NCBI RefSeq assembly: GCF_001280435.1
Contig: NZ_LBIP01000021.1
Span: forward strand, 62,001-126,000
DNA length: 64,000 bases
Direction of reading: 5' to 3'
DNA from: Mangrovimonas xylaniphaga
Lineage (GTDB): Bacteria > Bacteroidota > Bacteroidia > Flavobacteriales > Flavobacteriaceae
A program made the position numbers and the translations under genes. Every line of letters begins with the position of its first letter. The stretch's first letter is position 1. Below are positions 59,868-64,000 of the stretch, piece by piece. The notes beneath the pieces are model-generated. The model was not told the origin of the DNA and searched no databases. It was given only the letters and a program-made list of their open reading frames with translations.

Positions 59868-62657
59868 TTAATAAAATAGAGAAGTCAATTCTTCTGCAGA
59901 TATTTCATAGGACGGATGGAAATCTTCAGACTCCATATAGTTAAGAACGGATTGGTATAATTGACGTGCTTCTGGTTTGTCTGCAATTTTGTTCAATTGG
60001 GACATGCAAACCAATAACTTTCCTTTACCAACCTTAAATTCGAAAATGAGGCCTAATTTGTGATTGCGTTCCAAATTGTCAATTACTTGAACAATCGGAC
60101 GATAATCATAGGATGTATTATCTAATATCAGAGAATTACTGTTTTTGATAATTGAAAACCATTGCCAATTAGTATGAAAATCGGTAGGGAAAGCATTAAA
60201 TATTGGATGTTTTGGATCCATAAGTAATCCTAGTGTTCCAGGAGAAACGGGTTTATTGTTGGATTCGCTAATGCTCTTGAACATGCCATAGTTCCAAAAT
60301 TCGGGAGGAAAGTGTCCCGGGAAACTGTTCTTTTCAACAGATGATGTTTTTGGGAAATATAAAACCTTACCGCCGTTTTTTAGGTTGTTTAAAGCAGATG
60401 TATTCAAGTCTTCAACAATGGAATTATAAGTTGGAATTTCAATATCCTCTTTGGAAGGATACACCCAAATAGGATAGGAGTTGCTGTATTCCGTATTGGG
60501 AATGGACACCAAAACGTTCAATCTTTCAGGTTTTTCAATGTTTGACAAGTCAAAACTTAATTTTCCTAACTTGGATAACCCGTCATTGGAAATGGATGTT
60601 GCACTAACATTGCCTTGGTTCATGACAAAGCCATTTTCTTTTTCAACTTTCCATTGCACGCCTTCAGTAATCGCCTTGTTGGAATAGTTAACAACATCTA
60701 ATTGAGCCGTGAAATGTTCACTGTTCCTCCATGTGTATTTAGGGAATTCCAGTAGTAAAACCACATCGTTGCAGGACTGTTTCCACGTTTCAGGAGTCAC
60801 TACATTTTTACTGTCCATAAAAGCATCCAAAATACCAACCAAAGCTGTTCCTTGACCAGGGAAATCCTGAAGGTCTAAAAGTTGAAAGCCTGCCATATCT
60901 TTTGTGCGAAGTGCAGCTTCCATTTCTGCCTTGTAGCAAATAGCCGACCAAGCACCTGAAGCCTTTTGAAAGGCACTATCCAAATCTAGCATACCAGCTT
61001 TTTCAAGTCTGTTTTTAAACTCGATAAGGTTCCAAGCCTTTAAAACACCCGTGTATTTTTCAATTTCTTGATAATCCGGATAGATTTGGTATTGTCCAAT
61101 TTCATGACTGATAATTGGAAGCTCCAAACGAGATACCGAATAATCAAAATTGAAATTTGTTGATGGTGTTTGTGTGTTCAAAATCCCGCCATCCTTTGCA
61201 TCGGCAAAGGCGTGTGTTAATCTTGTGTGAGCTTTGTTGGCATCGCCATCAAAAGGAGTTCTAGCCCCTACAAAAAACTCGGCATAGTCACGAGGAGGGA
61301 CATAGCCTATATTATTGTTAGAACCCATGGTGTACAGTGGGCGACCGTCGTAATCTTTTAAAGACATCATTAGTTTTTCAATATTGTCATGCCCGCTCCA
61401 AATTTCATTTCCGGGGGAAAACATGACGAAGGATGGGTGATTGGCATAGGATTTCAACATCGCTTCTCCTTCGGCTTTCAATTGGGCAGCAATAGTATCA
61501 GACTCCAAACCTCCCCAAAATGGAAGTTCGGCCTGAAGATATATACCTTCTAGGTCTGCCGCAGTAAAGGCTGCTTCTGGTGGACAGTAGGTGTGGAAAC
61601 GGTAATGGTTGATGCCGTAAGATTTAGCAATCTTATAGATTTTTCGCCAAGATTCCACATCCATGGGTGTGTGTCCTGTAATTGGAAATACGGCAGCATC
61701 GTGCTTTCCTCTTAAAAAGGTTGGGCGTCCATTGATGGCAAAATGTCTTCCGTCAACTTTAAAATCGCGCATACCAAAAGTTACAGATTGGGCATCTTTG
61801 GTATTTTCGTTGGAAATAATGGCTGTTACTTTGTAAAGTGATTGCTCATATTCATCCCATAAAGCAATGTCGTTTTCAAAGGCATAGCTCACAGTATTTT
61901 TGGACTTGTTGGCAAGAATGAATTGCTGAGGTTGTAATTGTGTAGTTACTCCATTGATGCTGCTCTCCACTAAAAGTTCTAGGGAAACTTGATCTGAGCC
62001 ATTTTCTACTTCAATGGCGACATCAATTGCTTTCTTTTCAATATTTGGAAATACCTGTAAGGTGGAAATATAGGTTTGGGCAGAGGCTTCCAAGTACATT
62101 TTTCCAATAACTCCATTCCAATTGGTTTGGGTGTCGTCTGTATAGATGTGTACGTTGCCGTAGGGTGTTAATTTTAAATCGTTATTGATTTGAAGCGTGA
62201 TATAATGCTCCCCGGGACTTAAATAGGAAGACACATCAAACTGTTGAGGGGCTTGCAATAATTGTGAAGACCCAACATGCTTATTGTCAATCCAAACATT
62301 TGAAGGCTTTGTGCGTTCCAAAAACAAAGCGATATGTTGCTCCTTGAAATTTTCAGGAATGATCACCTTTTTTCTATACCAAGCCGCACCTTCATAAGTA
62401 AAAGGACGGTTGAGGTGCATTGTGGTGGTATCTGTCTTAACAAAGCCTTTTTTATTGGAATCTGTAGTTCCTGGTAAGGTAACCTTGTCTTTTAAATCTG
62501 TTGAGAACCACTTTTCGGAAATACCAACATTGGCCGTGTCCAAGGCAAATTGCCATGAACCTTCTAGATTTAATGTATGTCTGTATTGTGTTGGAGTGGA
62601 TGTGTTTTGGCAGTTAAAGCAAATCACACAGAGTAGGATAAGATATGTGTATTTCAT
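59868..62657 (-). CDS. glycoside hydrolase family 2 lipoprotein
   Basis: A 929-residue exported glycosidase: signal peptide with a likely lipidated cysteine (ICFN-C16). A GH2 sugar-binding jelly roll (about 30-205: GSWQFALDTANVGI, GAAWYRKKVIIPENF, NVWIDNKHVG) precedes an Ig-like domain (about 210-310) and the TIM barrel with FLRGKHDAAVFP, the acid/base in FSPGNEIW (Glu about 415) and the nucleophile in PIISHEIGQYQIYP (Glu about 525). Known GH2 activities include beta-galactosidase, beta-glucuronidase, beta-mannosidase and others; the substrate here is not clear. No SusC/SusD pair is adjacent, so it is not part of a typical polysaccharide-use locus in this window. Confidence 0.88.
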   Translation of the reverse strand: MKYTYLILLCVICFNCQNTSTPTQYRHTLNLEGSWQFALDTANVGISEKWFSTDLKDKVTLPGTTDSNKKGFVKTDTTTMHLNRPFTYEGAAWYRKKVIIPENFKEQHIALFLERTKPSNVWIDNKHVGSSQLLQAPQQFDVSSYLSPGEHYITLQINNDLKLTPYGNVHIYTDDTQTNWNGVIGKMYLEASAQTYISTLQVFPNIEKKAIDVAIEVENGSDQVSLELLVESSINGVTTQLQPQQFILANKSKNTVSYAFENDIALWDEYEQSLYKVTAIISNENTKDAQSVTFGMRDFKVDGRHFAINGRPTFLRGKHDAAVFPITGHTPMDVESWRKIYKIAKSYGINHYRFHTYCPPEAAFTAADLEGIYLQAELPFWGGLESDTIAAQLKAEGEAMLKSYANHPSFVMFSPGNEIWSGHDNIEKLMMSLKDYDGRPLYTMGSNNNIGYVPPRDYAEFFVGARTPFDGDANKAHTRLTHAFADAKDGGILNTQTPSTNFNFDYSVSRLELPIISHEIGQYQIYPDYQEIEKYTGVLKAWNLIEFKNRLEKAGMLDLDSAFQKASGAWSAICYKAEMEAALRTKDMAGFQLLDLQDFPGQGTALVGILDAFMDSKNVVTPETWKQSCNDVVLLLEFPKYTWRNSEHFTAQLDVVNYSNKAITEGVQWKVEKENGFVMNQGNVSATSISNDGLSKLGKLSFDLSNIEKPERLNVLVSIPNTEYSNSYPIWVYPSKEDIEIPTYNSIVEDLNTSALNNLKNGGKVLYFPKTSSVEKNSFPGHFPPEFWNYGMFKSISESNNKPVSPGTLGLLMDPKHPIFNAFPTDFHTNWQWFSIIKNSNSLILDNTSYDYRPIVQVIDNLERNHKLGLIFEFKVGKGKLLVCMSQLNKIADKPEARQLYQSVLNYMESEDFHPSYEISAEELTSLFY

Positions 62658-62719
62658 AAGATATGAAGCCTAAAATGGCTGGTGGTTGTGGTTAATTGAA
62701 TGTAGGTTAAGTGATTTTA

Positions 62720-63280
62720 TTAAGCTTTTTTCCATTTAATGTTACAGCCAATACTTGGTTTTTGCTTGTCTGAAATAGGAGAATTGCTCAACAATGCATT
62801 TATGGCTTCCCTAAGGTCTTTTCCTGTTACAGGAATACCGTTTTCAGGTCTTGAATCGTCCAATTGGCCTCGGTACACAAGCTTTAAATTATCATCAAAC
62901 AAATAAAAGTCTGGGGTACAGGCGGCATCATAATCCTTGGCTACTTTTTGTGTTTGATCATATAGATAAGGAAAAATATACCCTTCATTAATGGCAGTTT
63001 CTTTCATTAGGTCGGGGTGGTCCTCTGGATAATTGTCAACATCATTGCTCGAAATCGCAGCCCAATTAATTCCTTTAGGGGTAAAGTCCTTGGCAATTTT
63101 AGACAATTCAGCATTGACGTGCTTTACAAAAGGGCAGTGGTTGCAGATAAACATAATGACGGTACCCTTGACGCCTTTTATGTCATCGAGTGAAAGATTG
63201 GTGTCACTTATAGTATCATAAAGTGTAAACTGAGGAGCTGTGGTGCCCAAAGGGAGCATGTTTGAAGGTGTTCTGGCCAT
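62720..63280 (-). CDS. thioredoxin/peroxiredoxin-like (AhpC/TSA) family protein
   Basis: A 186-residue protein with a thioredoxin fold of the redoxin group. It contains FTLYDTISDTNLSLDDIKG, the active-site pair ICNHCPFVKHVNAEL (CNHC, about residue 51), and the conserved TPDFYLFDDNLKLVYRG with the cis-proline. No signal peptide. It likely acts as a thiol reductase or peroxidase in the cytosol. The ATG giving MARTPSNMLPLG is chosen because a TAATTTTG promoter box lies between it and the longer start. Confidence 0.85.
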   Translation of the reverse strand: MARTPSNMLPLGTTAPQFTLYDTISDTNLSLDDIKGVKGTVIMFICNHCPFVKHVNAELSKIAKDFTPKGINWAAISSNDVDNYPEDHPDLMKETAINEGYIFPYLYDQTQKVAKDYDAACTPDFYLFDDNLKLVYRGQLDDSRPENGIPVTGKDLREAINALLSNSPISDKQKPSIGCNIKWKKA

Positions 63281-63297
63281 AACAATTGAATTAAACT

Positions 63298-63305
63298 CAA
63301 AATTA
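63298..63305 (-). promoter_or_regulatory. candidate -7 box of the thioredoxin-family gene
   Basis: TAATTTTG on the minus strand, 17 nt before the chosen ATG. Confidence 0.45.
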
Positions 63306-63395
63306 CTCAAAAATTAGCCAAACTGAAAGGATAGCGGGCTTGCATTTGTATAACATGTTCATAAACAATACGACAGGATATTTAAAATATGTTTG

Positions 63396-63403
63396 TATTT
63401 TTG
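63396..63403 (+). promoter_or_regulatory. candidate -7 box of the csaA-like gene
   Basis: TATTTTTG, exactly 4 nt before the ATG; no -33 TTG at 19 bp. Confidence 0.5.
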
Positions 63404-63407
63404 CCGG

Positions 63408-63743
63408 ATGAACAAAGCCATAACTTTTGAGGATTTTGCAAGAGTGGACCTTCGTGTTGGGACCATAATTGAAGTGAATGATTTCCCAAAAGCACATCGT
63501 CCGGCATATCAACTTACTATCGATTTTGGAGCCTTGGGAATCAAGAAATCTTCGGCCCAAATCACCTCCTTATATACAAAATCAGAATTATTGAACAGAC
63601 AGATTGTTGCCGTTGTTAATTTCCCTAAAAAGCAAATAGCCAATTTTATGAGCGAATGTTTGTTATTGGGAGCAGTGAACGGGAAGGATGTAGTATTGTT
63701 GAATCCCGAAGACCGTGTGACAAATGGTTCCTCTGTAGCTTAA
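63408..63743 (+). CDS. csaA: CsaA-like tRNA-binding domain protein
   Basis: A 111-residue cytosolic protein consisting of one OB-fold tRNA-binding domain: ITFEDFARVDLRVGTIIEV, AYQLTIDFGALGIKKSSAQI, VAVVNFPKKQIANFMSECLLLGA. This is the CsaA group (about 110 residues), described in Bacillus as a tRNA-binding chaperone-like protein. The start at 63408 aligns with family starts (ITFEDF close to the N-terminus), and the upstream frame overlaps the promoter box. The mRNA may be leaderless. Confidence 0.92.
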   Translation: MNKAITFEDFARVDLRVGTIIEVNDFPKAHRPAYQLTIDFGALGIKKSSAQITSLYTKSELLNRQIVAVVNFPKKQIANFMSECLLLGAVNGKDVVLLNPEDRVTNGSSVA

Positions 63744-63747
63744 GCAT

Positions 63748-64000
63748 ATGCAAGAATTAGATACTGTCCAAATCCAGTTTAATAATGATGATTTATGGGT
63801 GCTCAATATAGCTTTGGCCGTAGTCATGTTTGGTGTGGCTTTGGGAATTTCCATAGACGATTTTAAAAATGTCATAAAGCAACCTAAGTCTATTTTTGTA
63901 GGGTTGCTTTCTCAATTTATCATTTTACCCTTCTTAACTTTTTTGGTAATTTTAATATTGAACCCACAACCAAGTATTGCTTTGGGAATGATGATGGTGG
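63748..64000 (+). CDS. bile acid:sodium symporter family transporter (partial, N-terminus only)
   Basis: The first 84 codons are inside the window. After a polar start (MQELDTVQIQFNND), it has helix NIALAVVMFGVALGIS, the loop IDDFKNVIKQPKSIFVGLLSQ and helix FIILPFLTFLVILIL. This matches the start of the SBF/BASS family (sodium-coupled organic anion or bile-acid-like transporters), including the conserved MFGVALG and PKSIFVG. The gene continues past the right edge, so completeness is unknown. It starts 4 bp after csaA and is probably co-transcribed. Confidence 0.85.
   Translation, partial: MQELDTVQIQFNNDDLWVLNIALAVVMFGVALGISIDDFKNVIKQPKSIFVGLLSQFIILPFLTFLVILILNPQPSIALGMMMV

Noticed and set aside
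59868-62657. Polysaccharide utilisation locus around the GH2 gene
   Set aside because: No SusC/SusD pair, sulfatase or other glycosidase lies nearby.
1-64000. tRNA, rRNA, CRISPR arrays, insertion sequences, prophage
   Set aside because: I saw no cloverleaf-like genes, repeat-spacer arrays, transposase or integrase frames, or phage structural genes; a scan with dedicated tools would be needed to exclude a missed tRNA.

Overview
The window is an ordinary-looking stretch of chromosome from a low-GC member of the Bacteroidota, almost certainly a marine-type Flavobacteriaceae. The evidence is C-terminal type IX secretion (T9SS) sorting domains of type A and type B, Bacteroidota-only families (DUF4252, DUF4199, DUF6090, the alternative GlmU family), type B ribosomal protein L31, lipoproteins with acidic residues after the lipobox cysteine, start codons mostly without Shine-Dalgarno sequences, and many copies of the Bacteroidota -7 promoter box TAnnTTTG. 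I saw no rRNA, tRNA, CRISPR array, insertion sequence or prophage.

Layout. 1-2.0 kb: potassium uptake (KtrA/TrkA, cut by the window edge, and TrkH). 2.1-8.7 kb: a methyltransferase, then PEP carboxylase and pyruvate phosphate dikinase diverging from a 464-bp AT-rich promoter region; together they form the PEP/pyruvate/oxaloacetate node. 8.8-17.6 kb: purL, a fructosamine-kinase-like gene, a T9SS-secreted endonuclease I, an RsmB-type rRNA methyltransferase, and a sigma/anti-sigma/Spy-like ECF operon. 17.8-24.8 kb: an MsbA-like ABC exporter with a phosphohexomutase, a polyprenyl-phosphate glycosyltransferase with a DUF4199 protein, L31 type B and the Bacteroidota GlmU-like enzyme. 24.8-37.5 kb: an oligopeptide-binding lipoprotein, mtaB behind an orphan hairpin-rich spacer, small lipoprotein and GNAT genes, a lytic transglycosylase and cardiolipin synthase operon, rpmH (L34), carB without its allosteric domain, and a tiny protein that is little more than a T9SS sorting domain.

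37.6-47.1 kb: rmuC, a TPR protein, then a vitamin B12 uptake locus. btuF-btuC-btuD-like genes run leftward. A clear cobalamin riboswitch runs rightward into a BtuB-like TonB receptor and a surface beta-propeller lipoprotein resembling BtuG. 47.2-51.3 kb: an S41 protease lipoprotein diverges from a second ECF sigma operon (sigma, anti-sigma, two DUF4252 proteins), which has a candidate self-recognised ECF promoter. 51.1-64 kb: purB with an overlooked 58-residue membrane protein, a HEAT-like protein, a haem-binding protein coupled to a glycosyltransferase, a 1089-residue T9SS type B protein with a C-type lectin domain, DUF6090, a DinB-like protein, a GH2 glycosidase lipoprotein, a thioredoxin-family protein, a CsaA-like tRNA-binding protein and the start of a bile-acid/sodium symporter family gene.

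I found no clearly new multi-gene system. The signals most worth follow-up are: (i) three genes (trkH, btuF-like, csaA-like) whose start codon lies exactly 4 nt after a TATTTTTG box, suggesting leaderless mRNAs; (ii) a possible small RNA of about 170 nt upstream of mtaB; (iii) the one-sided riboswitch control of the B12 locus; (iv) activator-like dyads in front of ppdK; (v) the ECF promoter in front of the DUF4252 operon.
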